A stretch of DNA of 64,000 nt from Denitromonas sp. (GCF_034676725.1 NZ_JAUCBR010000004.1:2942001-3006000); one strand, 5' to 3'; numbered from the stretch's first letter, positions 25,049 to 36,075 are shown. Numbers and translations are program-made. The notes: generated from the sequence alone by a model not told the origin.

Positions 25049-26183
25049 TCAGTACATCATGCGGCCACCGGCGCCGATGACGCCGATGTCGCGGTAGGTG
25101 GAGCCGTTGTGGCGGGTGGGCGAGTAGCTCAGCATGAAACCGGACAGATTGGCCGGGTTGAGCGACTCGATCGCGTCGCGCAGCTTGGTGCGGGTCAGCG
25201 GGGGCGCGGCGTTGCCGGCGGCGAGCAGCAGCAGGCGCGCCGATACGAAGCCTTCCATGGTGTTGGGCGAGAGTGTTTCGCCGCGGTCGCCATGGGTGGC
25301 GTGCAGGGTGCGCAGCTCCTCGCAGATCGGCAGCGTGCAGGCTGCCGGGTCGGGCATGACCGAGACCATGCCGAAGCCGCGCGCCGCGTCGGCGCCGGCG
25401 GTCTTGATGATCTGGGCCGCATCGTTGACCGAGATGCCGACCTTGGGCGCGAACAGGCCGGCGGCATGGGCGGCCTTGACGGTTACCGCTGTCGGTGACC
25501 CGGCCGTGCCGATCAGCACGCCTTGCGGGTCGCTGGCCATCACGGTGGCGATGGCGGCGGAGACATCGACGCTGCCGCGCGGGCTGACGCCCCGGCCGCT
25601 GGCGCTCAGCCCGTAGGTCTTGAGGGCGTCGACAAACGCGCTGTGGATCGATTCGCCGAAGGGGTCGTCTTCATGCAGGATGCCGACGCGCTTGATGCCG
25701 GAGTTGGCAAAATGCCGGACGATGCGCTCGACCTCTTCGGCATAGCTGGCGCGCACATGGAACACCCAGGGGTTGAGCGGTGTGCGCAGATGGTCGGCGC
25801 CGGTGTAGGGACCGATCAGCGGGATCCGGGCCGCCTCGAGCACGCCGCTCTTGAGCACGGCCGCGGTGTTGGCGGTGCCCAGGATGTTCACGATGGCCAG
25901 CGGCGCATGGGTGTCGATGCCCTCCTTGAGCAGGCGGACGGTTTCGTTCGACCTCGTAGCGGTCGTCGAGCGCGACGAGCTTGATCTTCTGGCCGTGGAT
26001 GCCGCCCTTGCGATTGGCGTCGTCGAGGGCCAGGCGCACACCGTAGCGCAGGGCGCGGCCGAGGCTGGCGCGGGAGGCAGAGTAGTCGGCCACCTGCAGC
26101 ACGGTCAGTTCAGCAGCCCGTGCGGGGAGGGCCGCGGCCAGCGTGGCGGTCAGGCACAACAGGGTCAGGCAGCGTCGAATCAT
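25049..26183 (-). pseudogene. LivK-like ABC substrate-binding protein gene with frameshift
   Basis: Together two frames encode one branched-chain-amino-acid-type binding protein. The first, from ATG 26183, gives a signal peptide (MIRRCLTLLCLTATLAAALPARA) and ELTVLQVADYSASRASLGRALRYGVRLALDDANRKGGIHGQKIKLVALDDRYEV. The second continues with ETVRLLKEGIDTHAPLAIVNILGTANTAAVL to the end. The switch lies near 25941-25957 and equals one extra base (or two missing). About 377 residues if repaired. It lies between parE and parC on the same strand. It is either a real inactivating mutation or a sequence error. Confidence 0.8.
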
Positions 26184-26216
26184 CGGGCAGGGCTCGTGTG
26201 GGAGGGACGGGCAGGC

Positions 26217-28196
<1,980 letters not shown>

Positions 28197-28292
28197 GCGG
28201 GTTCCGTTTGCAGCCGTCCGCCGTCGGGAGCGGATCACGGGTCGAAAGGATAGCGGCTTTGCCCCGGGCTGTGTGCGCCACGGGCGGGGCGG

Positions 28293-28970
28293 TCAGTCGG
28301 TGGGTGGAGCCTGTCCGGTTTCGGCGCCCAGCTGCGCGAGGAAGGCGCGCATGAACGCGACCCGGTGCGCGGCTTCGCGGCGGGCGGTGTCGGTGTGCAG
28401 TGTCTCGCCGACATGAAACAGCTTGCGATAGAAGTGGTCGATGCTGAAGCGCTGGTCGTCCGGCTCACGGTTGTCGCAGAACGGGTCGTCGGTCCTGTAG
28501 AGCGGACGGCCGAGCGCACCGCCGACCATCAGGCAGCGGGCGATGCCGATGGCGCCGATCGCTTCGAGCCGGTCGGCATCCTGCACCACGCGGGCTTCGA
28601 GCGTCTCGGCAGTGATGCCGGCGCTGAAGCTGTGGGCGGCGATGGCGTGGCTGATCGCCGCCAGGCGCTCGGGCGGCGTGCCCTGGTCGCGCAGCCAGTC
28701 GCTGGCCAGCGCGGCGGCATGGCGCGAGGACAGGGCGCGGTCGGGGTGGTTCTTGGGGTAGCTGACGCAGTCGTGCAACCAGGCGGCGGGGATCACGATG
28801 GCCAGGTCGGCGCCTTCGGCTGCAGCGATGCGGCGGGCGTTGGCAACCACGCGCTCGACATGGGCGATGTCATGCGCCGGGTCGGCAGGCAGGCGGGTGA
28901 GGATGAAGGCGCGCAGTGCGGCCTCGTCGGGAACGGGGTGTGCGCGCGGTGCGCCGCTTGCCTCAGACAC
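28293..28970 (-). CDS. HD-domain phosphohydrolase (YedJ-like)
   Basis: Small metal-dependent HD protein. Metal-binding signatures: HDIAHVERV, WLHDCV and QDADRLEAIGAIGIARC. Nucleotide or related phosphate-ester hydrolysis is the family expectation, but the substrate is unknown. The GTG at 28970 (VSEASGAPRAHPVPDEAALRAF) is proposed because it overlaps the flgN stop by only 8 bases; an ATG at 29021 would overlap flgN by about 60 bases. It lies at the end of the leftward flgM-flgN unit, though the function need not be flagellar. Confidence 0.78.
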   Translation of the reverse strand: MSEASGAPRAHPVPDEAALRAFILTRLPADPAHDIAHVERVVANARRIAAAEGADLAIVIPAAWLHDCVSYPKNHPDRALSSRHAAALASDWLRDQGTPPERLAAISHAIAAHSFSAGITAETLEARVVQDADRLEAIGAIGIARCLMVGGALGRPLYRTDDPFCDNREPDDQRFSIDHFYRKLFHVGETLHTDTARREAAHRVAFMRAFLAQLGAETGQAPPTD

Positions 28971-29439
28971 TGCCCAGGCTGCGACCGCCGCCGGCAGGGC
29001 GCGACTGGCCGTCCGGGCCATAGAGCTGGGGCTGGTTGGCGGCCGCCAGCAAGGTGCTCAGCGCGGCCTGGTTGTGCTGCATGCGCTCGACGATGAGTAC
29101 GCCGTTGCGCTGGTTGCGGTCGCGGGCTTCGCGCGCCAGCTCGAGGACTGTGTCCCACGCGGCGAGGGCCGCCGGGGCGTCCTGGCACAGCGCACGGATC
29201 ACCGCATCGCTCGGCTGCTGACCGAGTCGGGCGAGCAGGCGGGTGCGGTCGTCGTTGATTTTCTGAAGCTGCCGGTAGCGCTGGTTTTTTTCTTCGGCCA
29301 GTGGCAACAGGGCGTCGGCCTGCCCCTCGATGAGCAGTTGCTCTTCGTGGACGAGCACATCGACGAAGCCGCGCAGGCGCGAGGCTTCGTCGATGATCAG
29401 TGCGTGCAGGCGAAGGCGGTCGGGGTGCTGGGTCGTCAC
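28963..29439 (-). CDS. flgN: Flagellar chaperone FlgN
   Basis: Cytoplasmic chaperone for the hook-associated proteins FlgK and FlgL before export. 158 residues, mostly helical, with a long heptad-like N-terminal region (IDEASRLRGFVDVLVHEEQLLIEGQADALLPLAEEKNQRYRQLQ) typical of the family. It starts with GTG, and the GTGA overlaps the flgM stop. Its clients are encoded at 38320-41446. Confidence 0.85.
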   Translation of the reverse strand: MTTQHPDRLRLHALIIDEASRLRGFVDVLVHEEQLLIEGQADALLPLAEEKNQRYRQLQKINDDRTRLLARLGQQPSDAVIRALCQDAPAALAAWDTVLELAREARDRNQRNGVLIVERMQHNQAALSTLLAAANQPQLYGPDGQSRPAGGGRSLGSV

Positions 29440-29732
29440 GCTTGTCTGGGTTGGTGCGCCAGCATCTGGCGCACGCTTTCGATCAGCCCGTCGGCGACCT
29501 TGTTGGCATCGACCTTGAAATGCCCGTCGCTGATGGCCTGCTTGATTTCATCCACACGCGCCTGGTCAACCACCGGAGTTGCCGCAATGGCCTGTTCCGC
29601 CTTCTGCAGCCCCGATGACAGCTGCACCTGATCGCCCGTCGGGGCGCTCGGTTGCGCTGCGGCAGTCGCCTTGGCGCGCTGCTCGCCGGCAGGCGTATTG
29701 CCCACCGTTTTCACGGAGTTGTCGATTTTCAC
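29436..29732 (-). CDS. flgM: Anti-sigma28 factor FlgM
   Basis: Binds and inhibits FliA until exported through the completed hook-basal body. 98 residues: MKIDNSVKTVGNTPAGEQRA (disordered N-terminal half) and a C-terminal sigma-binding region (VDQARVDEIKQAISDGHFKVDANKVADGLIESVRQML). Starts with GTG after an AGAGGA ribosome site. A near-consensus sigma28 promoter lies 38 bases upstream, so FliA drives its own inhibitor, the usual feedback loop. Confidence 0.93.
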   Translation of the reverse strand: MKIDNSVKTVGNTPAGEQRAKATAAAQPSAPTGDQVQLSSGLQKAEQAIAATPVVDQARVDEIKQAISDGHFKVDANKVADGLIESVRQMLAHQPRQA

Positions 29733-29770
29733 AGCCTGGTCCTCTTTTTTTATATATGACTACAGATGCT

Positions 29771-29797
29771 GTTACGGCGATGCACAAGAGAACTTTA
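29771..29797 (-). promoter_or_regulatory. Sigma28 (FliA) promoter of flgM-flgN
   Basis: Read leftward: TAAAGTTC, 11 bases, GCCGTAAC. Only a few positions differ from TAAAGTTT-N11-GCCGATAA and the spacing is exact. The predicted start near 29764 leaves a leader of about 30 bases. Confidence 0.85.
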
Positions 29798-29857
29798 GCA
29801 TTCGAATTAGATACCGAATGTAACGCCGTCAACACCGGTGCCATGCTGTGAAACATA

Positions 29858-30544
29858 TCACGGACTGAGCACGACCTCCCCGTTTTCGGTGGCCACGCCG
29901 TGGACCACCTTGCCCGAGGGCAGGCGGACGCGCACGCCGTCGCCGGCGCGGGCGTTGCTCAGTGCGACGCCGCTGTTGGCGACGCGAAAACCATTGCCCT
30001 GCACGATGACCGTGACCGGCCGCCCGGACTGGATGACCTGGGGCTGGGCCATCATGGTGGCGCGCAGCGGCTGGCCCTGGGCGACGGCGAAGCGCATCTG
30101 GCTGCCGATGGCCTGGGTCGGGTCGGTGAGCAGCTGGCGGCCCATCTCGGTCAGGTCGCCCTGTTGCTCGGCGAGGTCGGCCGCGGTGAGGATCTCGCCG
30201 GGGCGCAGGGCGCGGGCGCTGACCAGGTAGCGGCCGATGACGCGCACCTGGGCGCCGACATACAGCGACCAGTTGGCCTGGCCGACGCAGCGCACGCCGA
30301 CGCGGATGCGTCCCCAGGCGCGGGCGCCGGCCGGCAGCCAGGGCTCGATCCGGTCGCAGGCGGGCAGCGGTGGCTGGGTTTGTGGCGGTGTGACTTCGAT
30401 GTGCACCTCGCCCGGCAGGCCGGCGCTCTGGCCGCGCAGGAACTCGTAGACCACGGCGCGAATGGTGTCGGCGGACTGGGCGTTGGCGCCCTGGCTGAAC
30501 AGGACCAGCGCCGTCAGGAGAAGGCGGGGGGCTAAGCGTCTCAT
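29858..30544 (-). CDS. flgA: Flagellar P-ring chaperone FlgA
   Basis: Periplasmic chaperone for P-ring assembly by FlgI. Start at 30544 gives MRRLAPRLLLTALVLFSQGANAQ, a clean signal peptide; the longer frame to 30676 is not needed. The C-terminal SAF domain contains RYLVSARALRPGEILTAADLAEQQGDL and GQPLRATMMAQPQVIQSGRPVTVIVQGNGF. About 228 residues. Transcribed away from flgB across a 262-base divergent region. Confidence 0.92.
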   Translation of the reverse strand: MRRLAPRLLLTALVLFSQGANAQSADTIRAVVYEFLRGQSAGLPGEVHIEVTPPQTQPPLPACDRIEPWLPAGARAWGRIRVGVRCVGQANWSLYVGAQVRVIGRYLVSARALRPGEILTAADLAEQQGDLTEMGRQLLTDPTQAIGSQMRFAVAQGQPLRATMMAQPQVIQSGRPVTVIVQGNGFRVANSGVALSNARAGDGVRVRLPSGKVVHGVATENGEVVLSP

Positions 30545-30727
30545 ACGTCCATTACACCATGGGGCCGTCTTGCGGGCGCCATGAACAGACCGGGCTTTCC
30601 GCCGCTGTTTGCCGGATCGGCAAAGCTTGCCGCCTGCCGGCCGGTTTTGCCGGCGCGGCGGCCGAAAAGCCCGCATTTTGAGGGCTTATTCGGACGATGA
30701 GCCGCACAAGTCGGTGCGTAGGATGCC

Positions 30728-30743
30728 TGGCATGAAAGGTGCA
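30728..30743 (+). promoter_or_regulatory. Sigma54-type promoter of the flgB operon
   Basis: TGGCATGAAAGGTGCA has GG and GC exactly ten bases apart, as required for the -24/-12 elements (consensus TGGCACG-N4-TTGCA, two mismatches). The predicted start near 30754 lies 53 bases before flgB. The opposite side of the 30545-30806 gap should hold the flgA promoter, but no clear motif was found there. Confidence 0.65.
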
Positions 30744-30806
30744 ATAGGGTTCCTGCCCCTGGCGCCAGCCACCGATGGCCCGAGGCACAGCAGACGAGGT
30801 GACACC

Positions 30807-31211
30807 ATGACCAACCGGCTCGACAACGCACTGCAGTTCCACCAGAACGCGCTGAACATCCGCGCCTATCGCCAGCAGTTGCTGTCTTCGAACATCGCCA
30901 ACGCCGATACGCCGAACTACAAGGCGCGCGACCTGGACTTCAATGCGGCGCTGTCCGGTGCGCTCGGTTCGCGCATGGGCCCGCTGGCCCTGGCCACCAC
31001 GGCACGCGGTCATCAGTCCGGCAGCACGGCCAACCCGCTCGAAGCGGCGGCGCGCTATCGCACCGAGCAGCAGTCGAGCGTCGATGGCAACACCGTCAAC
31101 ATGGATGTGGAGCGCGCCGCCTTTGCCGAGAACGCGCTGCACTACGAAGCGAGCATCACCTTCATCAACGGCCTGTTGCGCAGCATGCAGTCTGCGGTCC
31201 AGGGCCAGTGA
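30807..31211 (+). CDS. flgB: Flagellar basal body rod protein FlgB
   Basis: Proximal rod subunit exported by the flagellar type III system. 134 residues. The N-terminal rod signature reads LLSSNIANADTPNYKARDLDF, and the C-terminal helix AENALHYEASITFINGLLRSMQSAV. First gene of flgBCDEF, preceded by a GAGGTGA ribosome site and the sigma54-type promoter. Confidence 0.95.
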   Translation: MTNRLDNALQFHQNALNIRAYRQQLLSSNIANADTPNYKARDLDFNAALSGALGSRMGPLALATTARGHQSGSTANPLEAAARYRTEQQSSVDGNTVNMDVERAAFAENALHYEASITFINGLLRSMQSAVQGQ

Positions 31212-31225
31212 GCGGAGGCTGAACG

Positions 31226-31630
31226 ATGAGCATGCTCAATGTCTTCAAGATCGCCGGCTCGGCGCTCAACGCCCAGTCGGTGCGGATGAACACCACCGCC
31301 TCGAACATGGCCAACGCCGACAGCGTGGTCGGGCCGGACGGCCAGCCCTACAAGGCCAAGCAGGTGGTGTTTTCGGCCGAGACGGTCGATGGCGCCAGCT
31401 CGGTGGGCGTGAAGGTCAATCAGATCGTCGAGAGCGCGGAGCCCGGCCGCATGGTCTATGACCCGACCAACCCCGCCGCCAATGGCGAGGGTTACGTGGA
31501 AATGCCCAACGTGAACGTGGTGGAGGAGATGGTCAACATGATCTCGGCCTCGCGTTCGTATCAGGCCAACGCGGAGGTGATGAACACCGCCCGCACCTTG
31601 CTCCAGCGCACGCTGGGCATCGGCCAGTAA
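31226..31630 (+). CDS. flgC: Flagellar basal body rod protein FlgC
   Basis: Rod subunit, 134 residues. N-terminal SALNAQSVRMNTTASNMANADSV and C-terminal NVNVVEEMVNMISASRSYQANAEVMNTARTL match the axial-protein family. 14 bases after flgB. Confidence 0.96.
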   Translation: MSMLNVFKIAGSALNAQSVRMNTTASNMANADSVVGPDGQPYKAKQVVFSAETVDGASSVGVKVNQIVESAEPGRMVYDPTNPAANGEGYVEMPNVNVVEEMVNMISASRSYQANAEVMNTARTLLQRTLGIGQ

Positions 31631-31644
31631 AGGAGAAGTCAGCC

Positions 31645-32316
31645 ATGGCTGCCGTCGATAGCGCCACCAGCGCCCAACAGATTCTGAACAATCTTGCCCG
31701 CACCGACACACAAAAGGCGTCGACCACCGAGGATGCGCAGAACCGCTTCCTGACCCTGCTCACCACGCAGTTGAAGAACCAGGACCCGCTCAACCCGATG
31801 GACAACGCGGCGGTGACCTCCCAGCTCGCGCAGATCAGCACGGTCGATGGCATCGAGCGGCTCAACACCATGCTCGGCCAGCTGATGGAAGGTCAGCAGT
31901 CGTCCGAGGCGTTGCAGGCGTCGCAACTGCTGGGCCGCGGTGTGCTGGTGCCGGGCAAGGGGCTGGTGCTGACCGACCAGGGCTCGCTCGGCGGCTTCAA
32001 GCTGGATGCGGCGGCCGACAAGGTGGTGGTCACCATCACCGATGCCAACGGGCTTGAAGTGGCCTCGGTCGACATGGGCGCCCATGCCGCCGGCACGCAT
32101 TCCTTCCAGTGGGACGGCACCGCTACCGATGGCACGCCCGCGGCAGCCGGCACCTACACCGTGAAGGTCACCGCCACCAACAAGGACGAAAAAGTGGCGG
32201 CCACCGCACTTGAACTCGGCCAGGTCTCCAGCGTGATCCGCGGGCCGAAGAGTGTCGACCTGCAAGTCGGTGCCCTGGGCATCTTCCAACTCGACGAAAT
32301 CCAGCAAATTCTCTGA
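31645..32316 (+). CDS. flgD: Flagellar hook cap / scaffolding protein FlgD
   Basis: Cap that guides hook polymerisation and is discarded later. 223 residues: an N-terminal block (FLTLLTTQLKNQDPLNPMDNAAVTSQLAQISTVDGIERLN) and a C-terminal FlgD Ig-like region (GTHSFQWDGTATDGTPAAAGTYTVKVTA). Lies 14 bases after flgC, with GGAGAAG before the ATG. Confidence 0.95.
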   Translation: MAAVDSATSAQQILNNLARTDTQKASTTEDAQNRFLTLLTTQLKNQDPLNPMDNAAVTSQLAQISTVDGIERLNTMLGQLMEGQQSSEALQASQLLGRGVLVPGKGLVLTDQGSLGGFKLDAAADKVVVTITDANGLEVASVDMGAHAAGTHSFQWDGTATDGTPAAAGTYTVKVTATNKDEKVAATALELGQVSSVIRGPKSVDLQVGALGIFQLDEIQQIL

Positions 32317-32331
32317 CGGGAGCACACCGCC

Positions 32332-33555
32332 ATGGCATTCCAACAAGGTCTGAGCGGCCTCAACGCCGCCTCCAAAGCCCTCGACGTGATCAGCAACAAC
32401 GTGGCCAACGGCAGCAACGTCGGCTTCAAGGGCGGCTCCACACTGTTTACCGACGTCTATGCCGCCGCGCTGAACGGCTCGGCCGCCGGGGTGCAGATCG
32501 GTATCGGTACCGCCGTGGGCGCGGTGGCCCAGCAGTTCTCGCAGGGCAACATCACGCCGACCGGCAATCCGCTGGATATCGCCATCAACGGCCAGGGCTT
32601 CTTCCGGGTCAGCGGGCAAGGCGCCATCGCCTACACCCGCAACGGCCAGTTCGATGTCGACAAGAACGGCTACATCGTCAACTCGTCGGGCTACCGGCTG
32701 ACCGGCTACGCGGCCGACAACCAGGGCAACATCCTGCCTTCGTCGCCGACCGACCTGCAGATCGACACCTCCGACCTGCAGCCGCAGCCGTCCTCGGCGA
32801 TCGCCATCGGGCTGAACCTCGATTCGCGCTCGGTCGCGCCGGGGGTGGCCTTCAGCGCCACCAACCCGGCCACCTACAACGCCTCGACCTCGGTGACGGT
32901 CTTCGACTCGCTGGGCAACGACCACATCCTCACCATGTACTTCCAGAAAACCGGCGGTGGTACCTGGGATCTCTACACCCAGCTCGATGGTGGTGCGGCC
33001 ACGCTGGCCACCGGTAGCCCGTCGATGACCTTCGATGGCGCCGGCGCGCTGACCTCCGGCGCCTCGCACACGCTGTCGCTGACCATTCCGGCCACCTTCG
33101 GCGCCAATTCGCCACAGGCCGTCACGCTCGACTTTGCCGGCAGCTCACAGTACGGCAGCGCCTTCGGGGTGAACCGCCAGGTGCAGGACGGCTACGCGTC
33201 CGGCCGCCTGTCCGGCATCACCATCGCCGACGACGGCACCATGCAGGGCCGCTACTCCAACGGCCAGTCGCGCAACCTCGGTCAGGTGGTGCTGGCCAAC
33301 TTTGCCAGCTCGGGCGGGCTGCTCTCGCTCGGCAGCAACCTGTGGGGCGAGTCGCCCAACTCCGGCCAGCCGCTGATCGGCGCGCCGGGCTCGGGTAGCC
33401 TGGGTCAGCTGTCGGCCGGCTCGGTCGAAGAGTCCAACGTCGATCTCACGGCCGAGCTGGTCAACATGATCACCCAGCAGCGCGCCTACCAGGCCAACGC
33501 GCAGTCGATCCGCACGCAAGACCAGATCCTGCAGACCCTGGTCAACCTGCGCTAA
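32332..33555 (+). CDS. flgE: Flagellar hook protein FlgE
   Basis: Structural subunit of the hook, 407 residues. Axial N-terminus FQQGLSGLNAASKALDVISNNVANGSNVGFKGG, central D1/D2 domains (NPLDIAINGQGFFRVSGQGAIAYTRNGQFDVD), and C-terminus SNVDLTAELVNMITQQRAYQANAQSIRTQDQILQTLVNLR. Length normal. Follows flgD after 15 bases. Confidence 0.96.
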   Translation: MAFQQGLSGLNAASKALDVISNNVANGSNVGFKGGSTLFTDVYAAALNGSAAGVQIGIGTAVGAVAQQFSQGNITPTGNPLDIAINGQGFFRVSGQGAIAYTRNGQFDVDKNGYIVNSSGYRLTGYAADNQGNILPSSPTDLQIDTSDLQPQPSSAIAIGLNLDSRSVAPGVAFSATNPATYNASTSVTVFDSLGNDHILTMYFQKTGGGTWDLYTQLDGGAATLATGSPSMTFDGAGALTSGASHTLSLTIPATFGANSPQAVTLDFAGSSQYGSAFGVNRQVQDGYASGRLSGITIADDGTMQGRYSNGQSRNLGQVVLANFASSGGLLSLGSNLWGESPNSGQPLIGAPGSGSLGQLSAGSVEESNVDLTAELVNMITQQRAYQANAQSIRTQDQILQTLVNLR

Positions 33556-33577
33556 CAGATAAGAGGGATCGCACGCC

Positions 33578-34318
33578 ATGGACAAGCTGATCTACACCGC
33601 CATGACGGGTGCCAAGAGCATCCTCACCCAGCAGGCAGCGGTTTCGCACAACCTGGCCAACGCGACATCCACCGGCTTTCGTACCGAGATGCACAAGTTC
33701 CGCGCGGTGGATGTGCAGAACTCGCCGTTGCCCAGCCGCGCGTTCGTGGTCGATGCCAGCGTCGCCAGCAACTTTGCGCCGGGCCCGCTGCAGCACACGG
33801 GGCGCACCTTCGACGTGGCGATCGAAGGCAAGGGCTGGTTTGCGGTGCAGGGCGCCGACGGCCAGGAAGCCTACACCCGCGACGGCAGCTTCCAGCTGTC
33901 GGCGGAGGGCGTGCTGCAGACCCGCGATGGCCGCGCCGTGATCGGCGACGGCGGCCCCATCACCGTGCCGCCCGACAACCAGATCGCGATCGGCAAGGAC
34001 GGTTCGATTTCCGCCATCCCCACCACCGGCGACAAGAACGCAGTCAATGTGATCGGCCGCCTCAAGCTGGTCAATCCGCCCGAGGCCGACCTGCGCCGCG
34101 GCGATGATGGCCTGTTTCGCCAGGTGAGCGGCGCGCCGGCGCCGGTCGATGAGAACGTGCAGGTGGCTGGTGGCTACCTGGAAGGCAGCAACGTCAATGT
34201 GGTGGACCAGATGGTTAACATGATCTCCCTGGCCCGCCAGTTCGAGATGCAGACCCAGATGCTGCGCAAGGCCGAAACCAACGACCAGGTCGCCACCAAG
34301 CTGCTGACCACGGGCTGA
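33578..34318 (+). CDS. flgF: Flagellar basal body rod protein FlgF
   Basis: Proximal rod subunit, 246 residues. MDKLIYTAMTGAKSILTQQAAVSHNLANATSTGFRTE at the N-terminus and NVNVVDQMVNMISLARQFEMQTQMLRKAETNDQVATKLL at the C-terminus. Its TGA stop abuts the left end of a palindromic element that separates it from flgG. Confidence 0.95.
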   Translation: MDKLIYTAMTGAKSILTQQAAVSHNLANATSTGFRTEMHKFRAVDVQNSPLPSRAFVVDASVASNFAPGPLQHTGRTFDVAIEGKGWFAVQGADGQEAYTRDGSFQLSAEGVLQTRDGRAVIGDGGPITVPPDNQIAIGKDGSISAIPTTGDKNAVNVIGRLKLVNPPEADLRRGDDGLFRQVSGAPAPVDENVQVAGGYLEGSNVNVVDQMVNMISLARQFEMQTQMLRKAETNDQVATKLLTTG

Positions 34319-34461
34319 GAACTTGTGAAGAAATCGTAGCGAGCAGGGCCGAGTGCAAGGCGCGAGCGAGCGAACGACGAGACATATCGATTGGATAGGC
34401 GAGGAGTGAGCGAGTGAGCAACGCAGCAATCGGCACGCGCAGTCGATTTATTCACAAGTTC
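34319..34461. mobile_element. MITE-like element with 18-base terminal inverted repeats
   Basis: The 143-base element starts GAACTTGTGAAGAAATCG and ends CGATTTATTCACAAGTTC. The ends are inverted repeats with one mismatch. The inside has no gene and is rich in GAGCGAG/GTGAGCGAG runs. TGA stands on both sides (34316-34318, the flgF stop, and 34462-34464), a possible 3-base target duplication. It interrupts the flgF-flgG spacing (284 bases instead of about 20). Confidence 0.7.
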
Positions 34462-34602
34462 TGAGGCCTGAACTGACCTTAAAACCGGCGCTTCTTCCGC
34501 GCTTCGGGACGGCGCCGCCCGGCGTACTCTGATATCAAAGGGCCGCAGCAGGTGTCGGCCCACGCGAATGCACGGCGCCCAAGCGGCGCGAAGGAGCCCG
34601 AC

Positions 34603-35385
34603 ATGATCCGCTCTCTGTGGATTGCCCGCACCGGCCTGGATGCCCAGCAAACCCAGCTGGACGTGATTTCCAACAACCTGGCCAACGTCTCGACCACCGG
34701 CTTCAAGCGCTCGCGCGCCGTGTTCGAGGATCTGCTCTACCAGACCCTGCGCCAGCCGGGGGCTCAGTCCACCCAGCAGACGCAGATCTCCAGCGGCCTG
34801 CAGATCGGCACCGGCGTGCGCCCGGTCGCCACCGAGCGCATCCACACCCAGGGCAACCTGCAGCAGACCGGCAACGGGCTGGACGTGGCCATCCAGGGTG
34901 AGGGCTTCTTCCAGATCCAGCTGCCCGACGGCACCACCGCCTACACGCGCGACGGCTCCTTCCAGCTCGACAACCAGGGCCAGATCGTGACCGCCAGCGG
35001 TTACCCGCTGAGCCCGGCCATCATCCTGCCGGCCGACACGCTGAGCATGACCATCGGCAAGGACGGCACGGTCAGCGTGCAGCAGTCTGGGCAGGTCGCA
35101 CCCACCCAGGTCGGCACCATCCAGCTGGCCACCTTCGTGAACCCGGGCGGTCTGCAGAGCGCAGGCGAGAACCTGTTCCTCGAGACCGCCTCCAGCGGTA
35201 CGCCGACCCCCAACACGCCGGGGAGCAACGGCGCCGGCGTGCTCAACCAGAACTATGTCGAGACCTCGAACGTGAACGTGGCCGAGGAGCTGGTGCAGAT
35301 GATCACCACCCAGCGCGCCTACGAGCTCAACTCGCGTGCCATCCAGACCTCCGACCAGATGCTTGGCCGGCTCACGCAACTCTGA
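34603..35385 (+). CDS. flgG: Flagellar distal rod protein FlgG
   Basis: Distal rod subunit of 260 residues. Start at 34603 (MIRSLWIARTGLDAQQTQLDVISNNLANVSTTGFKRSRAVFEDLLYQT) with AAGGAG upstream; the longer open frame from 34552 lies in the spacer. C-terminal SNVNVAEELVQMITTQRAYELNSRAIQTSDQMLGRL. After the inserted element it may depend on read-through from flgB or on a new promoter. Confidence 0.96.
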   Translation: MIRSLWIARTGLDAQQTQLDVISNNLANVSTTGFKRSRAVFEDLLYQTLRQPGAQSTQQTQISSGLQIGTGVRPVATERIHTQGNLQQTGNGLDVAIQGEGFFQIQLPDGTTAYTRDGSFQLDNQGQIVTASGYPLSPAIILPADTLSMTIGKDGTVSVQQSGQVAPTQVGTIQLATFVNPGGLQSAGENLFLETASSGTPTPNTPGSNGAGVLNQNYVETSNVNVAEELVQMITTQRAYELNSRAIQTSDQMLGRLTQL

Positions 35386-35406
35386 TCGGGGCCCGGGAGA
35401 GCTGTC

Positions 35407-36075
35407 ATGCGCACCCTGATCACCTTGCTGCTGACCACCGTGCTGGCCGGCTGCGCTGCCCTCGAGACCACGCCGCCGACCGCGGTGCATCAGCCCATGT
35501 CGGCGCGGCCCGAAGTGCGCGCCGGTATGGCGCCGGCCAACGGCGCGATCTTCCAGACCGTCGGCGTACGCCCGCTGTTCGAAGACCGCCGTGCCCGGCT
35601 GGTGGGCGACACCATCACCATCAACCTGGCCGAGAGCACCACGGCGCGCAAGGCCTCCAACGCCAGCGCCAGCCGCGACGGCAGCCTCAGCGCCGGCATC
35701 ACCTCGATCAACAAGCTGCCGCTCAAGGGGCTGGCGGGCCTGGGTGTCGAGGCCGAGAGCGAGAGCGACTTCTCGGGCCAGGGCGCCGCCGCCGCCAACA
35801 ACCTGTTCAACGGCACCATCACCTGCACGGTGATCGAGGTGTATCCGAACGGCAACCTGTTGGTGTCGGGTGAAAAGCAGGTGGCAATCAACCAGGGCAA
35901 CGAGTTCATCCGCTTCTCGGGGGTGGTCAACCCCAACCATGTGACCACCAGCAACACCGTGCAGTCGACCCAGGTGGCCGATGCGCGCATCGAATACAAG
36001 GGCAGCGGCTATATCAACGAGAGCCAGGTGATGGGCTGGTTGCAGCGCTTCTTCCTGCTGCTGTTGCCGATCTGA
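35407..36075 (+). CDS. flgH: Flagellar L-ring lipoprotein FlgH
   Basis: Outer-membrane ring subunit, 222 residues. The lipobox LAGC puts the lipidated Cys at about residue 16 (MRTLITLLLTTVLAGC). Family motifs: GDTITINLAESTTARKASNAS, NNLFNGTITCTVIEVYPNGNLLVSGEKQVAINQG and IEYKGSGYINESQVMGWLQRFFL. Between flgG and flgI. Confidence 0.96.
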   Translation: MRTLITLLLTTVLAGCAALETTPPTAVHQPMSARPEVRAGMAPANGAIFQTVGVRPLFEDRRARLVGDTITINLAESTTARKASNASASRDGSLSAGITSINKLPLKGLAGLGVEAESESDFSGQGAAAANNLFNGTITCTVIEVYPNGNLLVSGEKQVAINQGNEFIRFSGVVNPNHVTTSNTVQSTQVADARIEYKGSGYINESQVMGWLQRFFLLLLPI

